Positions 37,962 to 47,100 of a stretch of DNA of 64,000 nt are shown here, in pieces (position 1 is the stretch's first letter; each line of letters opens with the position of its first letter). The stretch is taken from the NCBI GenBank assembly GCA_018064525.1, contig JAGHVB010000005.1, positions 1-64,000 on the forward strand, written 5' to 3'. Source of the stretch: Candidatus Treponema merdequi (GTDB taxonomy: Bacteria > Spirochaetota > Spirochaetia > Treponematales > Treponemataceae). Under the pieces are notes generated by a model that worked only from the letters and a program-made list of their open reading frames with translations, had not been told where the DNA came from and did no database searches. Position numbers and translations under genes: made by a program.

Positions 37962-38270
37962 TCATTCACCAAGCAGAATGGAATTTATTTTTTTGCGATA
38001 TTCCATCCAGCCTGACCTGTACTGATCAAGCAGAACCATTCCATTCGGCGTAATTTTGTAATAGCGTCTGTTTCGCCCGTCAAATTCCATATCGTAAGTT
38101 TCAAGACAGCCGTCTTTCTGCAGCCTTCTCAAAACCGGATAAAGCGTACTTTCAGAAACATCAAGAACACTCCTGACATCCTGCGTAATTTTATAACCGT
38201 AAGTTCCTTCGCGAGAAACAACAGACAGTACAACCGCATCCAGAAGCGTTGTACCCGTGTTAAAGTTCAT
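37962..38270 (-). CDS. PadR-family transcriptional regulator
   Basis: 102 residues with the winged-helix signature GTYGYKITQDVRSVLDVSES and TLYPVLRRLQKDGCL. The C-terminal helix is short, as in PadR-s1 proteins. It heads the operon of HAAS/DUF4097 and PspC and probably represses its own promoter through the palindromes described separately. The effector is unknown. Confidence 0.93.
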   Translation of the reverse strand: MNFNTGTTLLDAVVLSVVSREGTYGYKITQDVRSVLDVSESTLYPVLRRLQKDGCLETYDMEFDGRNRRYYKITPNGMVLLDQYRSGWMEYRKKINSILLGE

Positions 38271-38356
38271 AAAACCTCCAGCATTTAATCAGACACCCGT
38301 CGGCGTCATTTTTGTGACAAATATTTTTTGTCGTGCAATATTATATTGTTATATAT

Positions 38357-38385
38357 AATATACGGAATATAATATTATATGTCAA
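38357..38385 (-). promoter_or_regulatory. Promoter of the PadR operon with palindromic spacer
   Basis: On the minus strand TTGACA (38380-38385), a 17-nt spacer and TATATT (38357-38362) form a strong promoter. The spacer contains the perfect palindrome TATAATATTATA (38368-38379), and a second AT inverted repeat lies just downstream. These are candidate PadR operators. Confidence 0.65.
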
Positions 38386-38413
38386 CAAGTTTTGTTTTTT
38401 TTGAGGATTTTTT

Positions 38414-39106
38414 TTAAGCTGCCATCGGGGAATTTGGAGCGCCGTTCGGGCTTCCGTTCGGATTATCATTTCCGTTCATGTGAATAATCCAGAGAATTTT
38501 ATTTATCATATCGGGAAGAATTTCTCTGAGTAAAACTGTTTTTTTTGAATCAGTCAAAAATGATGCAGAAGACTCAAGCAGGTCACTCATCACCGGCGGA
38601 ACTGCACCGATGTAAGATATCGTTTCGTTTTCTGAATATGTTTTATGTTCAAGGTTTAAATGAACTGTTTTTAAAAACTCATCCGAAAGGTGCTTGCACG
38701 GTCTCCATGTTTTATTGTGCTCTTTATCAAAAAAACTGCTTGCACCAAAAAGACGGCATATCATCGGACGGCCGCCATAAACCGAACAGTGATATTTTGA
38801 ATTTACGTTATAAAGAGGACATGTTTTACCATTATCAAATGGAAAAATCTTCTTTGCAATCTGTTCCGCAATAAAAGGCTGATTCTCAATAATCCATGCA
38901 GCCATATATAATGCTTCTGAATCCATAAGATCAGGTTCAAAACCTGCACAACATTTTCCACAGCCATCAGGGCACAGAAAATTTGTTTTTTCATACCAGA
39001 TTTTCTGAACTTCATAAATATTCTGATAGTCTTTTTCGATTGCAGTAAGAGTATCGTAAAGGAGAGTTCCTTCAAGTTTTTCTAATATATGTGGAATTTC
39101 TGACAC
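38414..39106 (-). CDS. YkgJ-type zinc/iron-chelating cysteine-cluster protein
   Basis: 230 residues. The metal motif CPDGCGKCCAGF plus later Cys (CPLYNVNSKYHCSVYGGRPM, then CRLFGA) match the YkgJ family. RPCKHL adds another Cys. The function of the family is not settled. The C-terminus has an insert NGNDNPNGSPNGAPNSP, encoded by short CCGTTCGG-type DNA repeats, that looks newly added. It is upstream of the PadR operon on the same strand but has its own gap of 143 nt. Confidence 0.82.
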   Translation of the reverse strand: MSEIPHILEKLEGTLLYDTLTAIEKDYQNIYEVQKIWYEKTNFLCPDGCGKCCAGFEPDLMDSEALYMAAWIIENQPFIAEQIAKKIFPFDNGKTCPLYNVNSKYHCSVYGGRPMICRLFGASSFFDKEHNKTWRPCKHLSDEFLKTVHLNLEHKTYSENETISYIGAVPPVMSDLLESSASFLTDSKKTVLLREILPDMINKILWIIHMNGNDNPNGSPNGAPNSPMAA

Positions 39107-39149
39107 AAATTATTCCTTCCGGCTTTTTCATCAAAACCGAAAACTTTTT

Positions 39150-40385
39150 TTATTTTCTTGCTTCTTCGATTTTTTTAAGAACACTCGGTGCGTCTTTTGT
39201 GATTTTCTTTACTGTAAAATCTTCAAGCTTGTTATCACAGGTATTCATCTGATTGTTTGAAGTTTCAAGAATTTCAAGAACACCCTGCAGAGATTTAATA
39301 GTATTTTTAATCTGTTCAATCGCCTTGTTATGATTTGCACGGGCATTTTCAAAAGTTTTTCCGAGACTGTTTTTGAAAAGTTCAAGATTATTTTCAAAAG
39401 TCGTAAAATCTCTTTCCTGTTCCTGAACAATTTTAAGTTCACGTTTTGATTCAACAGTTTTCCATGCTGCAGTTCTCAAAATCTGAATTACAGGAATAAA
39501 AAACTGCGGACGGATTACAAATGCTTTTGGAATTGAATGCGAAATATCAACGATTCCGTTATTATAAAGTTCACTTTCTTCTTCAAGCATACTCACTAAA
39601 ATTGCATATTCACATTTCTTTTTATTTCTGTCTGTATCAAGTTTTTTAAAGAAGTCTTCGTTTTTATGTTTTGTCTTTGTTTCTGCATCCTGATTTTTCA
39701 TTTCAAACATAATTGAAAGAACTTCAATTCCATCATCAGTTACTTCACGATAAATGAAATCGCCTTTACTGCCTTCACTTGCGTCATTGTCTTTTTCAAA
39801 ACTTACATTTGGAATAAACGAATGAATCTGTTCAAAAGAAAGAAGACAATGCTGTTCCAGCGTTTCGCCAAGCATCTTTGTAGAAAGTTTTTTCCTGAAA
39901 TCCTGAATCTGCGCAATCTGTTCATCTTTAAGTTTGATTGTATTTTCAAAACCGGATTTTAAATTTGCAAGTTCAAGTTCATGTTCCTTATCAGACATTG
40001 CAAGATCATTTTCAAGTTTGAGAATTTTTGTCTGCTGTTCTGAGACGGCATTTTTTACAGTGAGATCAGTCTGCTTCTGTAAAGATTCATTTTTAGACTC
40101 AAGGCCTGCAATAACCTGATCTTTTTTTGCAAGTTCAACAGAAAGTTTTGCTTCAATTTCTGCAATCTGAGCTTTATACTTTGTTTCAATATTTGAAGCC
40201 ACAGTCTTTTCTTTTGCAACCGCAGCTTCTATTTCTGCCTGTTTCTGTTTTTCAAGAAGAATTTTATTATCTGCAATTTCCTTTTCAAACTGCTCATTTC
40301 TTACCTGCGCAATCAGATGTTCATGTTCATTTTCATCAAGTGGAATTTTAGCACCGCACTCAGGACATGTTACTGTGAAATTCAT
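39150..40385 (-). CDS. DUF2130 protein
   Basis: 411 residues. The N-terminal zinc-ribbon-like CPECGAKIPLDENEHEHL is followed by a long coiled coil (about 25-180) and the DUF2130 domain (LSTKMLGETLEQHCLLSFEQ, VLSIMFEMKNQDAETKTKHK, FIPVIQILRTAAW). The fold of the C-terminal part has been compared to PD-(D/E)XK nucleases: EMKNQ could be the E-x-K pair, but activity is unproven. It stands alone with 43 nt to the YkgJ gene. Confidence 0.85.
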   Translation of the reverse strand: MNFTVTCPECGAKIPLDENEHEHLIAQVRNEQFEKEIADNKILLEKQKQAEIEAAVAKEKTVASNIETKYKAQIAEIEAKLSVELAKKDQVIAGLESKNESLQKQTDLTVKNAVSEQQTKILKLENDLAMSDKEHELELANLKSGFENTIKLKDEQIAQIQDFRKKLSTKMLGETLEQHCLLSFEQIHSFIPNVSFEKDNDASEGSKGDFIYREVTDDGIEVLSIMFEMKNQDAETKTKHKNEDFFKKLDTDRNKKKCEYAILVSMLEEESELYNNGIVDISHSIPKAFVIRPQFFIPVIQILRTAAWKTVESKRELKIVQEQERDFTTFENNLELFKNSLGKTFENARANHNKAIEQIKNTIKSLQGVLEILETSNNQMNTCDNKLEDFTVKKITKDAPSVLKKIEEARK

Positions 40386-40426
40386 TTTTTAACTCCATAT
40401 TTGAAATTTGTTCTATAAAAAAATAA

Positions 40427-41356
40427 CTAAACTCTGACAACATTCTTTACAAGTTCTCTGACTTTTTCTTCAGACATATGAAGCGACTTTGAAATGAGTT
40501 CGATTGAGACACCGTTTTCAAAAAGACTTTTAGCATTTTCAATAAGGGTGGCTTCGCGGCCTTTTTCGATTCCTTTCTCTATTCCTTCTTCAACGCCGTC
40601 TTCAAACCAGTTGCGGAATGTCAGTTCTTCATCATATTCTGTCAGAATCATACCCATTATCTCCTCTTTCTGAAGCCTGAAAAATCCTTCAAGAAGATTT
40701 TCACCGATTGCCCATTCCACAGCTTCATTGACTGCATCTTTTGCAGAAAGTCCTTTTTCTTTGTTCCTGTTAACTCTCGAAACAAAGCTGATGTAATTAT
40801 ACAGCGGCACACATTTTTTTTGAAGAGCGGAATTATGATTCTTATTGATGTTTATCATTTCACAGGTCCACTCAAAACATCCGGACTTTGTAACACCTTC
40901 AAAAGCATCTGAAAGTTTCAAAATCTGCCTGTCAGGAAATTCCCTTTTGCCGTTGTAGAAAACTACATAGTTTGGTGCCGGAATTTTTACGACAGTCGAC
41001 TTGTAAAGCGTGCGTTCCGTTTTTGCAAGATAAATCTGATAGAGCTGCGAAAAATAGAAAAATCCTCTGAGCGGCATGTTCGGATTGTAAGTGCTCTGCT
41101 GTTCGTAAAGTGTCATCTGGGAATCGATGAGGAATGAGATATCGTTTTTCATCGTGATGTAAATTACATTTTCGATTGTGTTAAGCTCGAGTGCGTCAGG
41201 GTCTGTGTAGGTGGAATTGTTGAGCGCGTTGTAAAGATCGAGGCGCCAGCGTTTGCTCTGTTCTGTATTGCGGCCGAAGATTGCCTTGAAAAGTCTGTCG
41301 CGGAACTGCGGCTGGGACGGATTCGTACTTTCTGCAGGAATGTTTGTTTCAATCAT
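40427..41356 (-). CDS. Rpn-family PD-(D/E)XK-like protein, second copy
   Basis: 309 residues. FRDRLFKAIFGRNTEQSKR opens it, then the nuclease-like core FLIDSQMTLYEQQSTYNPNM, followed by RGFFYFSQLYQIY and VVFYNGKREFPDRQIL. It differs from the protein at 6085-6912. The C-terminal tail carries the GxEEGIEKGIEKGRE repeats and the helix-turn VSIELISKSLHMSEEKVRE common in these proteins. Catalytic residues are less clear than in the first copy, so activity is uncertain. It is next to the SUMF1 lipoprotein. Confidence 0.78.
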   Translation of the reverse strand: MIETNIPAESTNPSQPQFRDRLFKAIFGRNTEQSKRWRLDLYNALNNSTYTDPDALELNTIENVIYITMKNDISFLIDSQMTLYEQQSTYNPNMPLRGFFYFSQLYQIYLAKTERTLYKSTVVKIPAPNYVVFYNGKREFPDRQILKLSDAFEGVTKSGCFEWTCEMININKNHNSALQKKCVPLYNYISFVSRVNRNKEKGLSAKDAVNEAVEWAIGENLLEGFFRLQKEEIMGMILTEYDEELTFRNWFEDGVEEGIEKGIEKGREATLIENAKSLFENGVSIELISKSLHMSEEKVRELVKNVVRV

Positions 41357-41441
41357 ATTTGTCTCCTGCAGTAATAGTACGAATAGTTTTAAAAAATATA
41401 GCGGATAATTGGAAATATTTTCTTATAAGAGATAACAGACG

Positions 41442-43070
41442 CTAGTTGGTTGAGCGACAAACACGGAAGCCGAGAAAGATTTCGTTCCAACCCCGGTTTT
41501 GGCTATGACGCATAGACACCAAACAATTCGCCATGATGTCTGAATAAGAGCCACCACGGAAAAAAAAGCCGAGAAAGTCCGAAGCCAACGCACCAACTGG
41601 GTTCTGTACATAGCCGTCTACTGTATATGCACTATCATTACTGCTTACTGTATCAATATAGGAATCATAGCAGCATTCTAAGACATTTCCACTCATGTCA
41701 TAAAGGTTAAGTGTATTCTTTTCCTTTAATCCGACTTCGTGTGTTTTACCACTTGAATTAAGGCCGTACCATCCATACCCGTCAAGTTTTACGTCCTCCG
41801 ATACATCCCATAAATTTGATGAAAAATCTTTTTCTGTCTGTATTCCTGCATACGCATAGCTCCATCCTTCTGCATTAGGATCTCCGCCTCTGGCTGCAAA
41901 TTCCCACTCTGCTTCTGTCGGCAGGCGGTAACCTTTCTTTGTCCATTTTTTATCTGATGTACTGTATGCAGTATATGGAGTTTTTTTACTGCCTGCATCT
42001 GTTGCGTTATATGGTGTGCTTAAAGCTTCATCGCTGTAATATACATACTGGTCTGTTGTTTCTCCAAATGTCTTTTTTGTAAGTTCATTACAGAATGCAC
42101 ATGCATCATACCATGTTACCTGTTCTACAGGACGGTTTTCCTGAGTTTCTCCCGAAGCTGGATTACTACTAAAATAACTTGGATTTATTCCCATAACTTC
42201 GCTGTAAAGTTTCTGTGTTACCTCAAACTGACTCATTACAAACGGGTCAAGTTTTACTTTACGCCCTTTAAGGAATACACCTTTCAAACTCTCATTTATA
42301 CTTTCTTCATAATTATTAATAATATCAAAATAATGGCTCCAGCTTGAATCATCCGGTATTGTTACTGTGGCTACTGTTCCTGCAGGTACTACAACAACTT
42401 CGCTTGTTTTTGGAATTACTGTTCCAGAAATAACAATGTTTCCGTCTGTATTCATCCAGTCTTCTTTTAATGTCTCTTTTAATACACACCCCTGTGTCTG
42501 ACCGTTTGTTGCAGTTCCAATAAGACCTCCATAACTTACCGGTATATAATTTGCACTTACTCCACTGCTTTCATTTTCTGCATTGTCATATGTTTTTATT
42601 GTAAACGTATGTTCAACATCATTTGTAAGTCCTGAAATTTGTATTTCGTTATTTGGAACTGCTGTTTTCAATACAGTCAAATTTTTGTCTGTATCATAAA
42701 AAATAACAATTTTTGCAAAATCTTTATCTGCGGGATTTTTCCAAGTAAATTTAACAGTTCCACTTGTAATACATTTTGCCAGAAAATTTGTGACTTCTGC
42801 AGGCGGTGTTACATCGACTGTATATTTTACTTCTGTTATATCACTGTCTTTTAATCCGGCTTTTACTGCAATTGCTCTGATTGTTGTGTCCGCTGTAATT
42901 GCAATTTCGTTTTCATATTTTATGCTGCCTGTTGTCGGCTCACTTCCATCTGTTGTATAATAAAGTACTGCTTCTTCTGTCTGACATATAAGTTGAATCT
43001 TTGTTCCTCTAATCACTTCTCCAGAAGCTACGCTGAATGTCGGTGAAACGGCTTTCCCCATTCTGTCCAT
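41442..43070 (-). CDS. SUMF1/FGE-domain part of a frameshifted lipoprotein (possible DGR target)
   Basis: 542 residues read from an internal start; in truth the C-terminal part of the lipoprotein begun at 43381. Order of domains: chitobiase/CHB_HEX-like C-terminal repeat (about 8-85, with YYTTDGSEPTTG), an FN3-like domain (about 90-180), and a SUMF1 / formylglycine-generating-enzyme-type domain (about 265-540) with MSQFEVTQKLYSEVMG, PVEQVTWYDACAFCNEL, GYRLPTEAEWEFAARG and NLYDMSGNVLECC. It ends in GFRVCR. The last 50 codons are near 49% GC, well above the rest of the gene. The family includes C-type-lectin-fold proteins hypermutated by diversity-generating retroelements. Confidence 0.75.
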   Translation of the reverse strand: MDRMGKAVSPTFSVASGEVIRGTKIQLICQTEEAVLYYTTDGSEPTTGSIKYENEIAITADTTIRAIAVKAGLKDSDITEVKYTVDVTPPAEVTNFLAKCITSGTVKFTWKNPADKDFAKIVIFYDTDKNLTVLKTAVPNNEIQISGLTNDVEHTFTIKTYDNAENESSGVSANYIPVSYGGLIGTATNGQTQGCVLKETLKEDWMNTDGNIVISGTVIPKTSEVVVVPAGTVATVTIPDDSSWSHYFDIINNYEESINESLKGVFLKGRKVKLDPFVMSQFEVTQKLYSEVMGINPSYFSSNPASGETQENRPVEQVTWYDACAFCNELTKKTFGETTDQYVYYSDEALSTPYNATDAGSKKTPYTAYSTSDKKWTKKGYRLPTEAEWEFAARGGDPNAEGWSYAYAGIQTEKDFSSNLWDVSEDVKLDGYGWYGLNSSGKTHEVGLKEKNTLNLYDMSGNVLECCYDSYIDTVSSNDSAYTVDGYVQNPVGALASDFLGFFFRGGSYSDIMANCLVSMRHSQNRGWNEIFLGFRVCRSTN

Positions 43071-43381
43071 TTTGCTGTTAATGTTATATTTTCAGTTACT
43101 GTAAAACCTGATTCAATAATTTTACCACCGTTTTGCCAGCCGCCAAAATAAAAATAATCTTCTGTCAATTCTGGTAAATCTTCTGCTGTTAATTCATACC
43201 CAGGATTTACTCTTTTATTTTCCAGAGATTTTCCATGTCCATTTGAATCATATGTAATTGTAAATGTAACAGGAATCACCGGCGGCGTACTTCCCCCATC
43301 CCCTGCATAACTGCATCCCGCAATCACGCACACTGCCATCACGCACAAAACGCGTGCGATTCCATTCCATAACTTTTTCAT
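43028..43381 (-). CDS. Lipoprotein N-terminus with InlB-type repeat, ends at a frameshift
   Basis: 117 residues from ATG 43381 (GGAGGAAAT upstream). The signal peptide ends in VCVIAGCSYAG, with the lipidated Cys near residue 23. A Listeria-Bacteroides/InlB-type repeat follows (FTITYDSNGHGKSLENKRVN ... FTVTENITLTAKWTE), then a stop at 43028. In the next frame the protein continues as the SUMF1 gene at 41442-43070. The join lies at GGGG (43056-43059): one extra G would make a single frame reading AKWTEWGKAVSPTFS. It is either a mutation, a sequencing error or a short slippage switch. Confidence 0.75.
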   Translation of the reverse strand: MKKLWNGIARVLCVMAVCVIAGCSYAGDGGSTPPVIPVTFTITYDSNGHGKSLENKRVNPGYELTAEDLPELTEDYFYFGGWQNGGKIIESGFTVTENITLTAKWTEWGKPFHRHSA

Positions 43382-43575
43382 ATTTCCTCCAGAACAAAAA
43401 CTTTTTAAACTTTTACCTGTTGTTTCTAAAGACAGAATACAATTTTTCACAACACACCGTCAACGACAAATTGCCCCATCCTGAAAATCAAAAACTGGCA
43501 TCCCAAAATTCCACAAAATTTAAACTAACACTTTAATGACAAAAAAAATAAAAAATGATATTCTTGTTTCATAAA

Positions 43576-43607
43576 TTGACTTTTTCCAGTTTACCCGTAA
43601 AAGTCAA
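43576..43607 (+). promoter_or_regulatory. Inverted repeat and candidate promoter ahead of the XRE pair
   Basis: TTGACTTTT (43576-43584) and AAAAGTCAA (43599-43607) form a perfect 9-bp inverted repeat with a 14-nt gap. TTGACT can serve as a -35 box with TAAAAG 17 nt later. No T tract follows, so a terminator is unlikely. It may be an operator for the XRE protein downstream. Confidence 0.4.
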
Positions 43608-43660
43608 AAATTCAGTGCTGCCGTATGACAGCCAGTAACATTATTTTCAGGAGTTTGACC

Positions 43661-43879
43661 ATGGCCAAATCTATTAAAGTTTCTAACATTAACAATTCAG
43701 TTGATTTCGATCAGTTCACAACAGGCAAAGATTGCGCCAAACATATGCATGTCATTATGAATGTCAAACGTAATGTGAATATTGTGATGGAATCATTGCG
43801 TACCGCACTAAGTGGAATTTTTGAAGAACTTTTATGGAGATTAAATTATGGAGAATACAATTTTAAAACCTGTTATTGA
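43661..43879 (+). CDS. Small protein of unknown function
   Basis: 72 residues from ATG 43661, which has AGGAG upstream; the longer frame from 43625 has no ribosome-binding site. The sequence has a basic, hydrophobic-alternating middle (MHVIMNVKRNVNIVMESLRT) and ends in a helix followed by Asn, Tyr and Phe residues. No family recognised. It overlaps the XRE gene by 32 nt in another frame, so expression of the pair is probably coupled. Toxin-antitoxin or repressor-partner roles are possible but unsupported. Confidence 0.45.
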   Translation: MAKSIKVSNINNSVDFDQFTTGKDCAKHMHVIMNVKRNVNIVMESLRTALSGIFEELLWRLNYGEYNFKTCY

Positions 43880-44123
43880 TTTAGAGCAGACAGGATTACA
43901 GATAAAGAAATTAAGAAACATCAGCGGACTTTCTGTTCGCGATTTACAGACAATTTTCGGTTTTGAATACCCGCAGGCTGTTTACGCCTGGGAACAGGGA
44001 AAGAACATTCCATCTATCGACAACCTTCTCGTTTTATCAACTCTTTTTGGAGTTCCTGTTGAAAAGATTGTAATGACAAAGACAGTTGAAATTACCCTTG
44101 CTCCCAAGAAGAAAATTGCTTAG
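43848..44123 (+). CDS. XRE-family helix-turn-helix protein
   Basis: 91 residues with one HTH domain (about 14-70): LQIKKLRNISGLSVRDLQTI, FEYPQAVYAWEQGKNIPS, IDNLLVLSTLFGVPVE. The WEQGKNIPS turn is diagnostic for the Cro/C1 type. GGAG precedes the ATG. The C-terminus ends in a short basic tail (LAPKKKIA). It lies 76 nt before the NRPS gene and could regulate it or only its own operon; nothing decides which. Confidence 0.85.
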   Translation: MENTILKPVIDLEQTGLQIKKLRNISGLSVRDLQTIFGFEYPQAVYAWEQGKNIPSIDNLLVLSTLFGVPVEKIVMTKTVEITLAPKKKIA

Positions 44124-44151
44124 AACCTGAATCTAATTAAATTTCTCCAAT

Positions 44152-44179
44152 TTGCAATAATAACAATTCATGTTACAAT
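44152..44179 (+). promoter_or_regulatory. Promoter of the NRPS operon
   Basis: TTGCAA (44152-44157), a 16-nt spacer and TACAAT (44174-44179) precede the NRPS start by about 20 nt, with AGGAG at about 44188. The leader is short. Confidence 0.6.
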
Positions 44180-44199
44180 AGCAGGCAGGAGAAATTTAC

Positions 44200-47100
44200 A
44201 TGAAATATCAGCTTTCACAGGCTCAGGTTAATATTGTTACAACGGAATTAAATAATACTAGCAACGGTTCTTATAACATAAAATCACTTTTTATTCTTGA
44301 TGATAATGTTGATTTAGAAAAATTAACGAATTCAATTATAAAAACAGGCGATATTCATCCTCTTATAAAATCAAAACTTATTCAGGAAGATGACGGAACT
44401 TTTTATTTTGAATCGCATGATGAAGAAAAATTAAAAATTGACACTCAGAATTTTTCCGATGAAAAATCATTTTATGAATATGCCGATAATGTTCCGGATT
44501 TTCTAAAGTCTCCTCTTTACAGAATCAGTGTCGGTAATATTGGAAAAGAAAAATATCTTTTTACAGACTTTCATCATGTAATTTCTGACGGCTGGTCTTT
44601 ACAAGTTTTTTTAAATGATGTTTCTGATTTATATTCTGGAAAAATTCCACAAAGCGAAAATATAAGTAATTTCGAAATTACAGAAAAAGAAATTTCTGCA
44701 CGAAAATCAAATCAGTTCGAAGAAGACAAAAATTATTTTTCTTCTGTCCTTTCTGGCGCAGATGAATGTTCTTCACTTCCACTTGCGGATATATATGGAA
44801 AAACCGAACAACATTTTTCTTCCTGTTATAAAACACTCGATTTTAATAAAGATGCGCTTACTTTACTTGAAGAAAAACTTCATACAACTGAAGCAAAAAT
44901 TTTTACTGCAGCATACAGCCTTACACTTTCAAAATTTACCGGAAGCGATCAGATTCTTTTTTCAACTGCCTTTCATGGAAGGTCTGATAAGACAACAGAA
45001 AGAACCTTTACTATGCTCGTAAAAACAATTCCGATTTTTCAAGATATAAGTAAAATAAATTCTGTTTCAGATTTAATTTCTCAGACCGGTAAACAGCTTT
45101 CAGATTCACGAAAGCACACGCTTTTTTCTTATGAAGAAATTTTAAGAAAATTTAAACTTACTATTGATTCTTATTTTGTTTATCATGGAAAATTACATTC
45201 GCCGGAATTATTACTTGACAAAAAACCTCAATCTTTTAAAGAGCTTACCTCAAATACTCCGGGATTAAAATTTATTTCTCATTTAAATATCATTGACGGA
45301 AAATATGTGCTGCATATTGAATATCCGGACAATCTTTTTACAAAAGGATTTATTGAAAATTTTGCTGAATGCTATCAGAACATTTTTTCTGAAATGCTTG
45401 TTAAAGATGAATTAAATAAAATCGAAATATGTTCCAGAAAACAGATTGAAACGCTTAATTCATTTATTCCATCAAAATATGAAAATTATGATGACGGAAA
45501 AACTGTTGTTTCTCTCTTTAAAGAAAATGTAAAAAAATATCCTGATTTGACTTGTGCCGTATTTAAAGAAAAGCGCTATACATTTAAAGAACTTGATGAA
45601 ATTACTGATATTCTTTCTGTGTATATTGCAAATACAGCAGAAAAAAAAGATGGACAGGGCGTAGTTTCAATTTTAATTCCGCGAAATGAATTTATGATAA
45701 TTCTTCCGCTTGCATGTCAGAAAGCGGGTTTTGCTTTTCAGCCGCTTGATCCGGGATATCCGAAAGACCGTCTTAACTTTATGGTAAACGATGCGTCTGC
45801 TTCTCTTGTTTTTGCAGATCCTTCGCTTAAAGATATTCTTGATTATTCTGGAAAAATAATTCTTACTTCTGAAATTGATGGAATAATTCAAAAAGGAATA
45901 AAATCTCCGTTACCTGTTCCATCAAAAAGTGATGATGCATTTATTCTGCTTTATACTTCCGGTTCTACTGGAAATCCAAAAGGTGTAATTCTTGAACAGA
46001 GAAATATAGTTGCATTCTGTTCGTGGTTCAGAAATTATTACAGGTATAATGCGGGAGATAATTTTGCATGCTATGCTTCTTTTGGGTTTGATGTTCATAT
46101 GATTGAAATCTATTGTGCTCTTACATCGGGATATACATGTCACATCATACCGGAAGAAATCCGCCTTGATTTAATTGAACTTAATAATTATTTTGAAAAA
46201 AATAAAATTATTGGTACAGTGATTACAACTCAGGTCGGTGTTCAATTTGTTCAAAATATTGAAAAAACTTCATTAAAGAATTTAATCGTTGGCGGAGAAA
46301 AACTTGTATCAGTAAATCCTCCGGAAAATTATCAGTTAATAAATGCTTATGGCCCGACTGAAACGACAATTTTTGTAACTTCAAAACCAGTTAACGAAAA
46401 AGAAGAAAACATTCCGATCGGAAAGCCGCTTGATAATGTCCGCTGTTACATTGTTGATAAAAACATGCATCGAGTTCCTTTCGGTGCGCCGGGTGAATTG
46501 ATTATTGCTGGCCCTCAGGTTGCAAGAGGATATTTGAACCGCCCTGAAAAAACATCAGAAGTTTTTATCCGTGATCCTTTTGCTATAGAAAAATCAGATT
46601 ATCTTTCGCGCGCTTATAAAACCGGTGATATTGTAAGATGGAGAGAAAACGGTGACATCGAGTTTATCGGACGTAGAGATCATCAGGTAAAAATTCACGG
46701 TTATAGAATTGAATTAAAAGAAATTGAAGCTTGTATACGCGAGTTTAAAAATATAAAGGATGTAAGTGTTCAGGTTTTTGACGGGCAAGGTGGCGAAAAA
46801 TTTATTGCGGCATATGTTGTCAGTTCAGAAAAAATAAATATCGAGGAGATAAAGAAATTTATTTCCGAGAAAAAACCTTATTACATGGTTCCATCTTTTG
46901 TAATTCAACTTGAAAAAATTCCACTAAATCAGAATCAGAAAGTTGACCGCCAAGCACTTCCGGTGCCTGCGCTTGATTCAAATGAAAATGCGCCTGAGGA
47001 AAGTTCTTTGAACATTCCGTTAAACGCACTTGAAACAGAAATTAAAGCTTTAGTTTCGAAGGTTATCGGCACTGATAATTTTGGTCTTAGTGATAAACTT

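Noticed and set aside
41357..41441. DGR template repeat or reverse transcriptase beside the SUMF1 gene
   Set aside because: The 85-nt gap and the neighbouring Rpn gene contain no reverse transcriptase motif and no second copy of the variable region.
43576..43607. Inverted repeat as terminator of an upstream gene
   Set aside because: No T tract follows on either strand and no plus-strand gene ends before it.
4392..46925. Frequent GTGGAATTT / AAATTCCAC motif (about 12 copies, for example 5593, 18996, 20330, 43506)
   Set aside because: Several are in coding DNA for common residue pairs in an AT-rich genome; positions show no fixed spacing. A count against a shuffled genome would be needed.
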